Of a DNA stretch of 64,000 bases, positions 23,127-35,527 are shown in pieces. How positions within the stretch are numbered: position 1 is the stretch's first letter; every line of letters starts with the position of its first letter. Location of the stretch: assembly GCA_027922465.2 (NCBI GenBank), contig BQMF02000026.1, forward strand, positions 744,001-808,000, written 5' to 3'. A program made the translations under genes and the position numbers. Under the pieces are notes generated by a model. That model was not told where the DNA came from, ran no database searches, and saw nothing but the letters and a program-made list of their open reading frames with translations. This DNA comes from Turritopsis dohrnii (taxonomy: Eukaryota; Cnidaria; Hydrozoa; Anthoathecata; Oceaniidae).

Positions 23127-23813
23127 ATGGTGGATTCCGATTTGGAACAAGGCGCGGAACTGGGTGCTGCTGCTGCAATCGAAAGTGAACACAGAAAAAA
23201 AGAGAGGACGCAAGCAAAAAGAACATTTACAAGGCACGCTAACAATTTGAGAAGATCTCTTGAAAACAAAGTATTACAAGATACGGTTAAAAACAGATTC
23301 CAGGATCTAAAATCAGCCTGGACCGATTTGCAAATGAAACATGACCAATTTATATCGGGATTACCAATAGAACATCAGGATACCGAAGAAAACTGGATCT
23401 TTGAACCGAATGAAGTGTATAGTGACCTTGAAGAGAAAACTGATCAGTATGTGAAAAACCTAGAAGTCGAAAACGTTGCGGTTAAAGAAAATGAACGCAC
23501 CAGAGAAAAGAAAACTATTCTCGCATCACAAAGGAACACGGAACATTCCAGATTAACAGACATCATGAAGACGCTTTCTTCGCTTCTAGGAGAAGCAAAT
23601 CTCAGCAACTGTACGGAAGAAAAAACAACAGAAGTAGAAGAAATGATGAATACTATGGAATACAGTATGAAGGCGTATGATACCGCCCACCGAGAATATA
23701 ATCTGATTTTGAAAAAGAAATTGCCCGAGAGTCACGACAACTTGTTACACTATGGGAACGTTACACTAAGGTGCGCACAGAATCTCAAGTTTTTGTCAAA
23801 ACGAGAAAATTGA
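23127..23813 (+). CDS. BEL/Pao Gag N-terminal ORF
   Basis: 228 codons from ATG 23127 in a good context (gaaaATGG), 279 bp after the 5' LTR. The product is highly charged and predicted helical, with heptad-like stretches (residues 90-150), as usual for the N-terminal Gag part of these elements. It ends in a stop while the next frame, shifted by one base, overlaps it from 23771. I see no standard slippery heptamer in the overlap, so this is probably a mutation and not programmed frameshifting. Confidence 0.7.
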   Translation: MVDSDLEQGAELGAAAAIESEHRKKERTQAKRTFTRHANNLRRSLENKVLQDTVKNRFQDLKSAWTDLQMKHDQFISGLPIEHQDTEENWIFEPNEVYSDLEEKTDQYVKNLEVENVAVKENERTREKKTILASQRNTEHSRLTDIMKTLSSLLGEANLSNCTEEKTTEVEEMMNTMEYSMKAYDTAHREYNLILKKKLPESHDNLLHYGNVTLRCAQNLKFLSKREN

Positions 23814-25807
23814 AGTCGCCCCCTTCATCAGGCGTCAGATTGGAGCCCTTGAAATTTCAATCATTTAGAGGTGACCTAAGAAAATACCCAAAGTTTAAAA
23901 GCGATTTCATTAAATTCATCCTACCAGCATATAGACACGATCAAGCAGCCTTTGTTCTGAAATCCTACCTAGAAGAGAACGTCAGAGAAGAGGTCGAAGC
24001 GTTAGATGTGCTAGAAGATGTTTGGAGGCGCCTTGATAGAAAATATGGAGACGAAGGAAAGCATGTTGACGCTATAATGGCAGATATAAAAGCAACAACA
24101 CAATGCGATGACTCCGAAACAGAAGGGATACTGAGCCTTATTAACACAGTCGAGAGGGCTCATAGAGAGTTGCGAGACCTTGGGAGAGAGCAGGAAATAA
24201 AAAACGCAACCATTGTAGCGATGATCGAGGAAAGATTGCCAAACGAACTTCAAAGAGAATGGATTGCGATAGCAACCGGTGAGGAGAGAGAGTCGATCTC
24301 TCGAGATAAGTTTCCGGTGCTATTGAAGTTGCTCCTACAATTCCGGGAAAGGATCGAATACAAGTATGCAAACATCAGATCAAACGACGCCATAAGAGAG
24401 AACGTCAACTTAGCGGTCAATGCACAACGCACTCATCTCAAGCAGCGATGCTGGATACATCAAGTCAATGGTGACCACCCCATTTGGCGCTGTAGAGTCT
24501 TCCAAGGAAAATCCCCGCAAGAAAAAGTTGATTTAGTTAGAAAACACAATGCTTGTTTCGCGTGCCTCGAAGTAGGTCATTCTGCCAACAGCTGTAAAAG
24601 AGGATTCAAGTGTCGACATGAAGGATGTGAGTTACCGCATCACAACTTATTGCACGAAACGCATGCGTCCGGAGTCGTGTTCCATAATCAGGGAGTGTCA
24701 GCAACTGCAGATACAATCCTCCAAGTTCAAAGTGTAAAATGCTACAGCAAACAACATGGAATTCGAAGTCTGAGCGTTTTATGGGATGGAGGCAGCACTA
24801 TCTCTTTAATTACATTTGAAGCAGCCAAGCGTCTAAATCTAAGTGGGAAGAAGGTACGTCTGGAAATAACGAAGATTGGAGAAAGCACGTCAATAACTGA
24901 ATCGTACAAATATACTGTCAACCTAATTGACGAACAGCAGAAGGGCGTAGCCATTGAAGTTTTTGGTATCGACTCAATATCAAACGACGTTGTAGGAATC
25001 ACGCAAATTAATATCTCCGAGTATTTTGGTAACGTTTCGAAGCCGTTCCATAGACCTAAAGCGGGTAGTCGAATTGACTGTCTAATTGGCTTAAACTATG
25101 CAGCGCTCCACCCAGTAAGGATAAAATCTGCTGGCCACCTTTTAATGCTTCAAAATCGATTTGGATTGGTCTTAGGAGGTTCGTGTGCAAAATCAGAGGA
25201 GAGACCAGCTGGTGGTATTGAGAGTGCGCGGATTTTCAATATGCAAGGACAATTCAGTGACTTTTTTTCCATCGAAGGGTTAGGGGTCCAATGTTCACCA
25301 CGATGTGGCGCTTGTAAATGTGGTAAATGTCATCCAGGAGGTAAAGATATGACACTACAGAAAGAAAGGGAGTACAGGCTCCTTGACGAAAATTTAACGT
25401 ATTCAGTTGAAGAGAAAAGGTGGGAAGCATCGTACCCTTGGATCAGGAATCCACGGGAACTGCCAAACAATAAATCAGCAGTCTATTCAAAACTTCAGTC
25501 AACCGAGAAGCGATTGTTGAGAAATAACGAGCACGCCGAACAATACAACAAACAGATACATGATATGGTACACCGAGGTGCGTCACGAAGAGTCAGTGAG
25601 AAGGAATTAAAGGAATATCAAGGCCCAGTACATTATATTTCCCATCATGCTGTTTTAAAGCCAGATTCAAAAAGTACACCCTGCAGAATTGTGTTCAACA
25701 GTAGTGCTAACTTCCAAGGTCATGTTCTTAATGAGTACTATGCTAAAGGACCAGACATGCTGAACACCCTAATAGGGGTACTTATGGCTTCCGAGAAGAT
25801 AGAATAG
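23771..25807 (+). pseudogene. BEL/Pao Gag-Pol fragment: Gag core, zinc knuckle, protease, start of RT
   Basis: This open frame of about 678 codons has no proper start of its own. A Gag core of DUF1759 type spans about residues 25-200. A zinc-knuckle-like CFACLEVGHSANSC is at 262-275. A retroviral-type aspartic protease with DGGST is at 339-343. The first part of reverse transcriptase (CRIVFNSSA, then a FQGHVLNEY motif) is near the end. The frame breaks near 25781, where RT similarity continues one frame over for about 50 bases, and an in-frame stop ends this frame at 25807. Confidence 0.85.
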
Positions 25808-25837
25808 CCATCATGGGAGATATGTTTACAAGACCAG

Positions 25838-26326
25838 ATGACCCATCTGTATCTTTGGCGAGATCTTCAAGTTGAACGGGAGCCCGAGACATATGCAATG
25901 ACTGCTGTCAACATGGGCGATAAGCCATCTGCCACTATTGCTATTGCAGCGTTAAGAAAGACAGCACAGATGCAGGAACAAAAGTATCCGGAAGCATGCA
26001 AGAATATTGTCGAAAGCAGCTATATGGACGACATTGTAAGTAGTGTACCCAGCATGGAAGAAGCGATCAAAAGAACAAATGAGATCGACAAGGCTCTTGC
26101 AGAAGGAGGATTCAAAGTAAAAGGTTGGATGGTTTCGGGTATTCCAGGAACAGATTGTCAGGTAAATGCTGATCCTTCGACATTGAAACCCAATATGAAA
26201 TCTATCGAAGCAGAAAAGGTGCTTGGGATGCGATGGGCAAACGAAAGAGACCTCTTGCTTTTTGACACAAATAAGCAAAACCAAAGATTGAAACAGCTAC
26301 TTACTTTCGGAAAACGCCTGTGCTGA
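25838..26326 (+). pseudogene. BEL/Pao reverse transcriptase middle fragment (YMDD)
   Basis: This carries the RT palm: LWRDLQVEREPE, then SSYMDDIVSSV with the catalytic YMDD. The residues that normally lie just before LWRD are compressed by a small deletion and frame changes around 25783-25832. The frame ends at 26326 and similarity carries on in another frame from 26320. Confidence 0.85.
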
Positions 26327-28641
26327 CAAAGAGAGAAATCCTTTCAATAATCAATGGATTTTATGACCCTTTAGGGCTTATTTCACCTTGCACGGTACAA
26401 GCGAAAATTATGATGAGGAAGTTATGGGCTGGTGATAAATTAGTTTCTTGGGATGATCCTCTTCCAAAGGAGATCGAAAAGAGATGGCTACAATTCTTCC
26501 AGGTCATGCCCGAATTGCAGAAGATTGCTTTTCCAAGATCAATAAAACCAGAAAACTCGACAAACGATGCAGTATTGGTTATTTTCTCAGACGCTTCCGG
26601 AGATGCATACGGAGCAGTAGCATATGCCAGATGGAAGCTGAATGACGGATCTTATGACAGTAGAATCATTATAGCAAAGAATCGTGTTGCCCCAGTGAAA
26701 ACGATAGATATTGTCCGGCTAGAGCTAATCGGAGCTGTATTAAGCAAACGCATCAGGTGCCTTATCGAAAAGGAGATAAAACTGAAGTTTCAAAAAGTGT
26801 ATCACATCGTCGATAGCGAAATAGTTAAAGCAATGATCTCAAAGGAAAGTTACGGATTCAACACTTTCGCAGCAAACAGGATTGGTGAAATCCAGCAGGC
26901 AACATGTCCTTCGGAATGGTATTGGATCCGAGGTTCTTTAAATATAGCAGATTGGATCACCAGAGGAAGAGAACCACATCACCTTGATAAAGAAAGTGCT
27001 TGGCAGTCAGGACCCTCCTTTTTAGCTTTACCAGAAGAAGAATGGCCAATTCAAAATTGTACAAACATTGAAGAAGTGCCGGAGCAATCAAAGCTCGCAT
27101 TCGTTGCTGCAACAGAGGGAGAAGCCGCTGACAGTCTTGTTGATAGGATCAACATTGATCGTTTCAGTAACATTAACCTTCTTAGAAACACGACAGCAAG
27201 GATCTTGAGGCTTTATAGTCGATTTCGCTCAGCAAACACAGACAAAAATGTTGGAAAAGGTCCGCTGACGGTAGAGGAATGCAAACGTGCAGAAGTGTTT
27301 TGGATTCGCGAGGCGCAAAGTCACGTCAGAGACAAATTCCAAAGCAACCACTTTAAGAACCTTTGCCCTAGGTACAAAGATGGCTTGATCGTGGTTGGTG
27401 GTCGAACGGAATATTGGTTGGAAGCGACATGGAACAAGAAACATTTTATTCTACTTCCTGGTGAAAGTCGACTATCCTATTTAATTGCCCTGTCCGAACA
27501 TAAATTGAGTGGACACTACGGAGTCGCAGCAACAATAGCAAGAATCAGATCGAAGTACTGGATCACTGGTGGCCGAGTATTAGTGAAACGAATAATCTCA
27601 CAATGTGTCGTCTGCAAAAGAAGTCGAAGAGAATTGAGTCAGCAGGTAATGGGAAATCTCCCTCCCGAAAGGTTGAAACCATCTCCACCATTCTACCACA
27701 CAAGTCTTGATTTTTTCGGTCCATTCATGATCCGTGGAGAAGTACAAAAACGAGTAAAAGGAAAATGCTACGGAGTGATCTTCACATGTATGGTAGCCAG
27801 GGCAGTTTACATTGATGTTAGCCAGGATTATTCGACGGATGGATTCCTACAAGTTCTTCGCCGCTTCGCATGTAGCAGAGGATGGCCAAAAACTATCTAC
27901 AGTGACCCCGGATCTCAGCTTGTTTGCGCGTCAAGAGAGTTAAAGGACGCCATTAAAGGATTTGATCGCGACGCACTTCAGCAATACAGCATACAGCACG
28001 ACACAGAGTGGAAGTTCTCCCCAGCAGACGGGCCGTGGTTCAACGGAGTAACTGAATCACTTGTGAGATCAACGAAGAAAGTGTTGTGCAGTTCTGTTGG
28101 GGAACAAATCATGACATTTAGTGAATTACAAACCATCATGTTCGAAGTCGCCCAAATTTTGAATCAGCGACCGATTGGATCACACCCTACAACACCTGAA
28201 GACGGCTCGTATCTCTGTCCTAATGACCTTCTCCTTGGCCGAGCTTCGAATAAGGTGCCGCAAGGGCCGTTCAAAGAGAGAAGTGGCAACAGAAACAGAC
28301 TCGATTTCATTCAAACCGTCGTCAATGCGTTTTGGAGAAAATGGTCATCAATGGTTTTTCCCAATCTCGTCATGCGCCCAAAATGGCATGTTGCTAGGCG
28401 AAACGTGAGAGAAGGTGACGTAGTTCTTATACAAGACAGTAACGCAATTAGAGGCGAATGGAAGATGGGGCTTGTGACAAAGGCGGTCCAGGGAGATGAT
28501 GGTAGGGTGAGACGCGTATTGGTATGTTACAAGAATTTTGCTAATCGAGATCGTTTTGGAGAGTACGGCCACGTTGTACCAACAACAGTAGAGAGACCTG
28601 TGCAAAGGTTAATCGTCATTGTGCCTGCCGGTGATGAATAA
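26320..28641 (+). pseudogene. BEL/Pao Pol C-terminal part: Pao peptidase/RNase H region and integrase
   Basis: 773 codons. The start (TKREILSIINGFYDPLGL) is the Pao-type region after RT. An RNase H-like segment with FSDASGDAYGAV and LELIGAVL follows. The integrase has an HHCC-type zinc domain (SGHYGVAATIARI, then CVVCKRSRRE), a DDE core (TSLDFFGPF, then IYSDPGSQ, then NGVTESLV) and a C-terminal DUF5641-like domain (WHVARRNVREGDVVL). All three integrase acidic residues are visible. The frame itself is intact, but it is cut off from the upstream Pol by the frame break at about 26320. Confidence 0.9.
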
Positions 28642-28677
28642 TTGCTCCCTGTGGCATGTGCTATTCGGTTGGGGGAG

Positions 28678-28959
28678 TGTTTTGAACTTCGTTCGGAACG
28701 CCATTCCAATACTTTCGGTTCCGTTAAGTTTAACAAAGCAGAAGCCAGAAGAAAACAGACGCAGTGGAAAACTGGAGTGACGAAGTGGCTGAAAAGTATG
28801 GACATCTCTGCTAACTCTTAAGTTTTATTATATTTGTAGTTATTTGACACTTAGTTATCATCTTTGTAGGTTATCGAACCCATCTTATTCAAAAGAAAAA
28901 GAGATTCGTTTGATACAAGGCCACTCACTCTGTGTGTCTTCCTGTATATATTCAAAACA
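28678..28959 (+). repeat. 3' LTR of the BEL/Pao element
   Basis: 282 bp, same ends as the 5' LTR. It has a 2-bp tg insertion (tgtgtgtctt) and about eight substitutions relative to the 5' copy. Confidence 0.95.
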
Positions 28960-28989
28960 ATCTTGCATACGGACACTTTTGTATCCGGA

Positions 28990-29142
28990 TGTATGCGTAC
29001 TTTGCATATACTCCGCATATACTTGTTATATCTCCGCATATTCTTTGGATACCTTCAGCATAACTCCGCATATCGATTTGAGAGAATCCGCATATCAACT
29101 TCGCATATTAAATCCGGAATTCCGCATATCAACTCCTCATAT
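28990..29142. repeat. Irregular array of CCGCATAT motifs
   Basis: Immediately after the retrotransposon the octamer ccgcatat or a one-base variant recurs at least six times at uneven 15-30 bp spacing (for example 29013, 29034, 29067 and 29121). It is not a clean tandem repeat. Confidence 0.6.
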
Positions 29143-30644
29143 CAGTTTTTTTCCCGTTTTTTCCGTTTATTAATGATAAGTCACTTACAGTACTTCATGT
29201 TTTTTCCAATATGAAAAATGACTTTAAATTAGTTTACATTTATCTATTCTTAACCAAACATAAAACAAGTACAAGCTGTCTACAATCGAACCCGTGCAAA
29301 TCAAGCTGCTTAACAAGACGGATTAACGGATTGGCGGAGCTTGTGATACACACGAGTTCTCTCCTATCAAAATATTTTTTCTGGAACTTTCGCAGATGGT
29401 TTGCGGTTTGATGGTTGTCCATATCGGACAGGTCCTCCTCTCCTTTCGTCTTCCTTTCTTACGCAGTCGCTAAGATCTTGTGTCCTCCACGGAATGGTTC
29501 GATGAGACTTGTAACCATCGTCATCACTCTCCACATCGCTCATCAACTATGTAGTTACATCCTCCCATTCTTCTCCTTTAAAAAGCTAAAAAAGTAGCCA
29601 AAAAATAACTGGATTGTTCGAGAATATACTGTTCATAATTTAAGGTCACATTGAAAAAAATCACTTACTCGATGTCGCCGTTGGACGCCTCTTTTGTTCT
29701 TCTTTTTCTTAAAGTGAAATAATAAGATAGTTATTATTATAACAAATATAAATAAGATTATCATCAGTTGAATAATTTATTTAAAAAGTTTAAGCAACCA
29801 ACTATGAAAGCAACTTACAGAAAGTTCAGTTGGGATGACAGTCCTACATGCAACAGCTTCATTTTTTTAAGCCTTTTTCATGACACTAATTTCCATTTCC
29901 AAAGGTGATCTTGAAGATCGTTAATTGCTCTAAATTGGGTAAGAAAAAATTGAACTTCATCATTTCAGTTATTATAACTTTTCTTCAAATAAGACTTATT
30001 ATAATAACCTGATAACATCATTGTTTTTTGGCAATTTTTTTATTATTTGTGGCGTCGATTTCCGCGACGACGGGTAACATCTTGATGCACTAAAATGTTG
30101 AAAAGCTAAGTTATTTCCTTCTTAAACGTTGTCTGTTACAACCTTCTATTTACTATTAAGAGAAAAAATTACCCCGCCAGTAGTAAGATTGACTCTGACA
30201 TTATTTCATTTGGTGGTGAACTAAATTGTTCATTTACTAAAGAAAATTCTTCCTCCTCTTCATGTTCACGTCGTCGAGTCAGCTGTTGTAGCCTATAAAT
30301 GAAAATTTTAAAATTAAAGTATGTTTTTACGAATAGCTAAAACGGAAGAAAGCTATAACATATTTCAAGAAGTGGTTAAAGCGAGTAAACTCGAATAAAT
30401 GAACTCGATTTTCTTACCAAGAATGCAATGCGACGACAAGCAAGTTGCACCTGCACGTGTGCAGTGTTCTTTTCTTTTCAAGCAATGTGAAGGTCGGTAG
30501 CGTGTATGTGTGTTCGTATGTATTTTTAATAAATAGTATCAAATAGTATATGGTGCATTATTCAGGTAAGAACAACTTGTAGTATTTTTTGATTTTCAAT
30601 GATTGTGTTTTTTAAAAAAAGTCATTTGAGCTTTTCATTTTTAG
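29143..30644. other. Non-coding stretch
   Basis: No gene is recognised. Short frames at 29211-29597 look like chance. Confidence 0.35.
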
Positions 30645-30769
30645 AAATTAACAGCAACAAAGAACAACTAAGAAATTGGAGTCTGTATGATGCAATAAAT
30701 GATCAGAAGAAATCAACATATTTCTCAACTCGATTCTCAAAAGATGATGGTTCTCAAGACACATCCTAG
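30645..30769 (+). other. Exon-like coding stretch
   Basis: After a good acceptor (cttttcatttttag, ending at 30644) a 41-codon frame reads INSNKEQLRNWSLYDAIND and ends in a stop at 30767-30769. A donor-like cag|gtaaga lies upstream (~30564) and another cag|gtaaat downstream (~30869). Downstream codon-like sequence continues in other frames, so it may be part of a decayed gene. Not recognised. Confidence 0.2.
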
Positions 30770-31897
30770 AAAAATTAGACAAAGTGAAAATTTCGAAAGG
30801 AGATGATAATGGTAAATATTCAAGTTGTTCTTGGTGAACTGTCAATTCAAAAATGCAAAAACAGAAATACAGGTAAATAACTTATCTGCATCTGGAAAAT
30901 GAAAAGGTCGAAAATTTTAAGATCAATTTAATTTAACTGATTAATTTCCTTAAAACATTTTATTCCAGCCAGGAAAATGGTATATGTGATTTAAAGATCT
31001 GGAATTTTTTTCAAACACTTTTGTTTTCATTTCCCATTGTTATGTTTTTTTTTGTGAAAATCAGTGAACAGTTCTTTAAATCTTGAGTTTCGAGAATATT
31101 ACATTTCTGTCAGGTGCTTTGTGTTAGGTGTTTTATGCTCTTCTCCTTGCACGTTTTCTTTTTATAAGAAATCCGTTTACATGTAGAATCTCAAAAAAAT
31201 TAAAGTTTTACTACAACTGACTATTTCTTAAATAAGAAAGTTTTTTCCATGTTTGACTTCATATTTGAGGAAATTGTTTTGAAAGGTAAACTTCTGTTTA
31301 AATTGTGTTGTTACTAAGTTTCTTGTAGAAAAAAAAACAAAAAAAACGTTTACTCTTTTCTCGCATGTTTCTCGTCATAATTTTCGAATGTTCAAGTGTT
31401 CTTTTCTATGTGCTCTGGGCAACTGGGATTTCGAAATTCTAAAAATAATTTTTCAAAGAATCAACGCTTTAATTTGTTAAGTTTTTGTTATACGTTGATA
31501 AAAAAATTCCAGATCTTTATGAAAATTCTCTTATCCGAAAACTCAATGATATATTCAATCAATTTCAGGGGCGGATCCAGGGTTAGGCAACTTAGGCAAA
31601 TGCCTATAACCCAAAATCAGTTAAATAATGTTTTTCATAAAATTGTATGAAAAAGGTATTGTATTACAATAATCAGACAATAATCGAAAATATCAAGAGA
31701 TTTCCGCATCCAATCCGCCCGATCCTTTCTTTTCCCAAATAGGATTATTATTCTCCCGGCGAGGCGCGGCGCGCGCCATGATGTTAAAAATTAATGTTTT
31801 TTACAGCTTGAGTTTATAGGTAGTGATCTCTGCCCCGAGAACGCCTTCTCATAGTCACATTGACAACACAGACTAGTGCCTAACGCTCACCTTAGGC

Positions 31898-32060
31898 GAA
31901 GAAAATTTGCCTAAGGAGCCCCGGGTTTACACACTTTAATGAATGAACTGGAAGAAAATTTGCCTAAGGAGCCATGGGTTTACACACCTTAAATGAATGA
32001 ACCAGAAGAAAATTTGCCTAAGGTACAACCATGGGTTTACACACTTTATTGAATGAATGG
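31898..32060. repeat. Minisatellite, three ~54-bp copies
   Basis: Three units begin gaagaaaatttgcctaagg at 31898, 31951 and 32005, each followed by gggtttacacac and a ttaatgaatga-like piece. They differ by small indels and substitutions. Confidence 0.85.
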
Positions 32061-32559
32061 TCACCAAACCTGCACAAAACGACCGTGGGGGACCTTCGAA
32101 TTAGACCCAGTTCAACATGGATTCGCTAGAAAACATCGTTGCAGCTTTTGATAGCAATTATGAAGTATTAATTAGGAAATTTTGAATTCACTTAATACAT
32201 CTGTTGAAAACTGACTTCAAAATCTAGGAAAAGCATTTTTTTTCGAGTTGTGTCTCTTCTTTTGTTTTTGCGAAATGAAAACATTGTGGCTGCTTTAAAG
32301 CAAGTGTTTTATTATTTTATGTAATATAAATTTTAAATGATTAGCATGGATTATTAGCACCATAATTCGTTGACAGTTAATTATTAGCTCAGCTATGTAT
32401 AATAAGTTTGTTTGTGTCAACTGAACCGAAGCCTATTCTTTATTGATTAATGATGTATATAAATATTTTTGGTATCTGTTTCTGTTAACCAAAAATGCAT
32501 CTTGTAAATGTTATGGAGTTACGTTTGAATGACTGAGTTTATAATACACAAAGTCATTG

Positions 32560-34780
32560 TTATTTTTCTGAGTTGTTTTGCGTAGGCAGCTGCATGGTTT
32601 TTTTAGCACCAGTATCTCTACCTGGTAACTTATTTGTACAGTTCAGTATAATTTTTCTTGGTTCGAGATGACTGTCTGGTTTTGAATTAAAGAACTTTAA
32701 AAGGATCCTGTGTCCAAAATGATATGAACCAATATGATAGAGATCAAAAAGCCTCTTGTTAGAATAACTTACTTCCAGTTTCTGAGATATATATGTATTT
32801 AATTTTCGAAATCTCACATTCACTTTATGCAATGCATATTTTATGATGTATATAACAGTGGTGGATCTAGAGGTATGTCGAAATTTGTGTAGGAGAGCAT
32901 TAACATAATTTGTGAATTCAATTTATATTACCAATGGGATTATTTGGACGCTTTTCTTTTATGGTTAGATTGCTAACACTCTCCTACACAAATTTTGACA
33001 TACCTCTAGATCCGCCACTGTATAATAAGATAGTGTATAGGTTAAACTTCTCATCACAAGTTATCATTAATACTATATCTCTTTAATTTACTATAGAGAG
33101 AAAGGGCGTGAGTGATAAGAAAATGAAGTTATAATATATTTATAACTATAGAGTTTATACACATAAACAAAGAATGAAAATCTTATTCTTATACATAATT
33201 ATACATCATAATTATGTATTGTATGATTTTATGATTTTTAAATCAAAATATCTGCCCAAAAAAACAGAATTTCCAAATACTAAGACTTCTGAAACAACTT
33301 TGTGCATTCTATCATCCCTCGAAATATCATTTTGGATGCAGGAACACTTTAACATCTTTGGAGTTATTCTTTCACTTTACAAAAACCTATGTTATGTCTT
33401 CTTTTGAAAAGGTAATTACTTAATGTTTTAGTTCGACTTCTTGTTTCCTATGCTACATTAAATTCTGGAAAAAATGTTGTAGCTCTTATTTAAGAGGAAG
33501 CAGTACATAATTTATCTGTTGTTGTGTAGTTTTATATATAGGTTCTTGGACTTGTCTCAGGGATTTCTGGAAACACCATCTTTTACTATATTGTGGTTGA
33601 CATTAATTATTTAACCATGGATCATTTTTAGGTTAGGGTATACTATTTGATTTGATGAACGCCTAGTGCAAAAATCTGTTTTTATTTTGCTGCCGGATAA
33701 TGATCAAGGAGCTTGTCTGTAACTTTGATTTTGGTCATTTTACTCTATTTCTTAACATAATTTCTTTTCTTTTCTTTCTATCTGACCATCTTGACCAGTA
33801 CATAGATGAAATATCATGTATTTATCTGAGTGCTCCAATCTATCATGGTATAGGTGATAGAAAATTTATTTATTTGATTCATTACAAGTATGTTTTCATT
33901 TGATGGATTCTTCCTGTTCATGTACAAGCAATCAAGAAAATGAAGAAGATAACAGATAAATTTATTGGTTATTTACTTAACCTCCAATCTGGCAGAAAAT
34001 ATTATTTTGGCCTACATAAAGTAGTTCAATACATTCCATTCATACTCAATTAGTTTTCTTTTGTTTATTTCCCTTATTCCATTAGTGCAACAATACAGGC
34101 TTGCATTATAACACTCCTTACGTTAGGACGAATGAATTCGAGTTTATATTTTTTACATTTCGAAAAGTATGTATTAGATTGGGCGTAAACTGGCGTAAAT
34201 TTCATCGATTGCGCCCTTATGTGTGTTTGGCAAAAAAAATTTGCCTAACCCTTAAAAAATCCTAGATCCGCCCCTGGTCATAGAGTTACAAAAGGAACTG
34301 TTCTATTGAATTACATTGTTTCCCATAATTTTATGGTACACAGTGGTGGATCTAGAGGTATGTCGAAATTTGTGTAGGACAGCATTAACATAATTTGTGA
34401 ATTCAATTTATATTACCAATGGGATTATTTGAACGCTTTTCTTTTATGGGTAGATTGCTAACACTCTCCTACACAAATTTCGACATACCTCTAGCTCCGC
34501 CCCTGGTACAATAGGGTCAGGGATTGAAAACTTGTCAAGCTTTTGCAAGAATAAAGATTATACATTTATTATGATGAAATTATCTTACATATTGATGCAG
34601 TTGTTGATGTGTTGTTTCTTTCTCCTTGGCAAGAATTATAAGAGAAACCTTATCATTTTGACCATGAACACCTTCATTCAATAATAAATTCAAAATAAGT
34701 TCTTTTGTTTTATTAAATTCAATTCCATCCTGATAAGTAAGGACAATATTTTTATCTGAATATCGGGTGACTTGGTTCAT
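32560..34780 (-). CDS. Possible two-exon small gene, 137 codons, unrecognised
   Basis: Exon 1 runs 34780-34589: ATG with A at -3, 64 codons (begins MNQVTRYSDKNIV), then donor GTAAGATA. Exon 2 runs 32781-32560: acceptor tatatatctcag, then 73 codons (begins KLEVSYSNKRLF) to a stop. Both junctions are phase 0, so they join cleanly, and composition is ordinary for a soluble protein. The 1.8-kb intron would contain a hAT MITE (32856-33020) and a second copy (34341-34505). Other exons may lie between. I recognise no domain, and the fact that exon 2 lies between hAT-like ends is a caution. Confidence 0.35.
32856..33020. mobile_element. hAT-type MITE copy 1, 165 bp
   Basis: Starts cagtggtggatctagaggtatg and ends with the inverse form (catacctctagatccgccactg); the inverted arms extend about 45 bp. 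The CAGxGGxGGATC end is hAT-like. Flanks gtatataa and tataataa are only roughly alike as an 8-bp duplication. Confidence 0.8.
34341..34505. mobile_element. hAT-type MITE copy 2, 165 bp
   Basis: Nearly identical to copy 1 over the full 165 bp with a few substitutions. Flanks share ggtaca on both sides. Confidence 0.8.
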
Positions 34781-35527
34781 TTTTGCTGAATTATACTATG
34801 ATAATTATTTAGCGAAATGATGCATTTTTCTTATGGTTTAAAAAATGCTGCTGATTTGCTGCGGCTTCATTTTTTGTTTTTTATATCGATACATAATATT
34901 CTCTTCCTATAAATAGTTTTTTTGTATACCTACTGATAAGATTTATTAGACTTATCGTTTCTCACTTATTGATTATAGGAATCGGCCTAGTGTGGGGACC
35001 AAACTCTTTTAAAGCTCATGCATATACTATTACGTTTAAAACACCTATTCTCATGTCTGGCAGTATTTTATCTGAAGGAAAAAAATTGATCTGATTTCGT
35101 ATAATCTGATATTATACGAAAGCTGCGTGTTTATTAATGAACCCAGTAGAATAAAATTAAGATCTTCTTGCGAAAACTGTAAAGCACAGATTCAAAATAA
35201 GTTAAATGTAGCTACCTATTGAACTAATAACGAGAAAGAAACTCTAAAAGAAAATGACCGCATGCGAATATCAGCAAATCATGCAAATTGTTTTGGAATA
35301 GTAAAAGGCAATCGTCAATAAAAATGGTCGTGTGGTTAAAGAAACATTTCTCTTATTTATTTGTTGCATCTGTAACCCTCCTATAATATGAAGTAAGGAT
35401 GAAATGAAAGTTACCCGTCTTATTTACTGAGGATTATTTAGAAACGACTCAGAGATTTGAGCCGGCGTTTAAACAGGAGCTGCTTTGTCTAGTGCGCTGA
35501 TCTTCACGCCCTCTGGCGTCTTGTTTA
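34781..35527. other. Non-coding stretch
   Basis: Nothing is recognised. Confidence 0.3.

Larger units (their letters stand above)
22568..28959 (+). mobile_element. BEL/Pao LTR retrotransposon, degraded
   Basis: A full-length 6.4-kb element with two LTRs and gag-pol order Gag, zinc knuckle, aspartic protease, reverse transcriptase, Pao peptidase/RNase H region, integrase. That order and the domain types identify BEL/Pao. Flanks are atgtt (22563-22567) and atctt (28960-28964), a possible 5-bp duplication with one change. A G-rich run, ttgggggag, just before the 3' LTR is a candidate polypurine tract. No primer-binding site is recognised after the 5' LTR. Pol is broken by frameshifts and an in-frame stop, so this copy cannot make full-length protein. 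Confidence 0.95.
31566..34276. mobile_element. Region bounded by inverted hAT-like ends
   Basis: 31566 starts caggggcggatccagggttaggcaa and 34276 ends with the inverse form of caggggcggatctagg...ttaggcaa. That end sequence is typical of animal hAT transposons. The expected 8-bp duplication is not seen at the outer flanks, and a MITE and an apparent exon lie inside. This could be two separate decayed ends and not one element. Confidence 0.4.

Noticed and set aside
23771..23813. Programmed -1 frameshift between Gag and Pol
   Set aside because: The frames overlap in the right sense, but no canonical slippery heptamer is visible and the same element has other frame breaks.
31566..34276. A single intact hAT transposon
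   Set aside because: Inverted ends look right, but the outer flanks lack an 8-bp duplication and no transposase frame is present.
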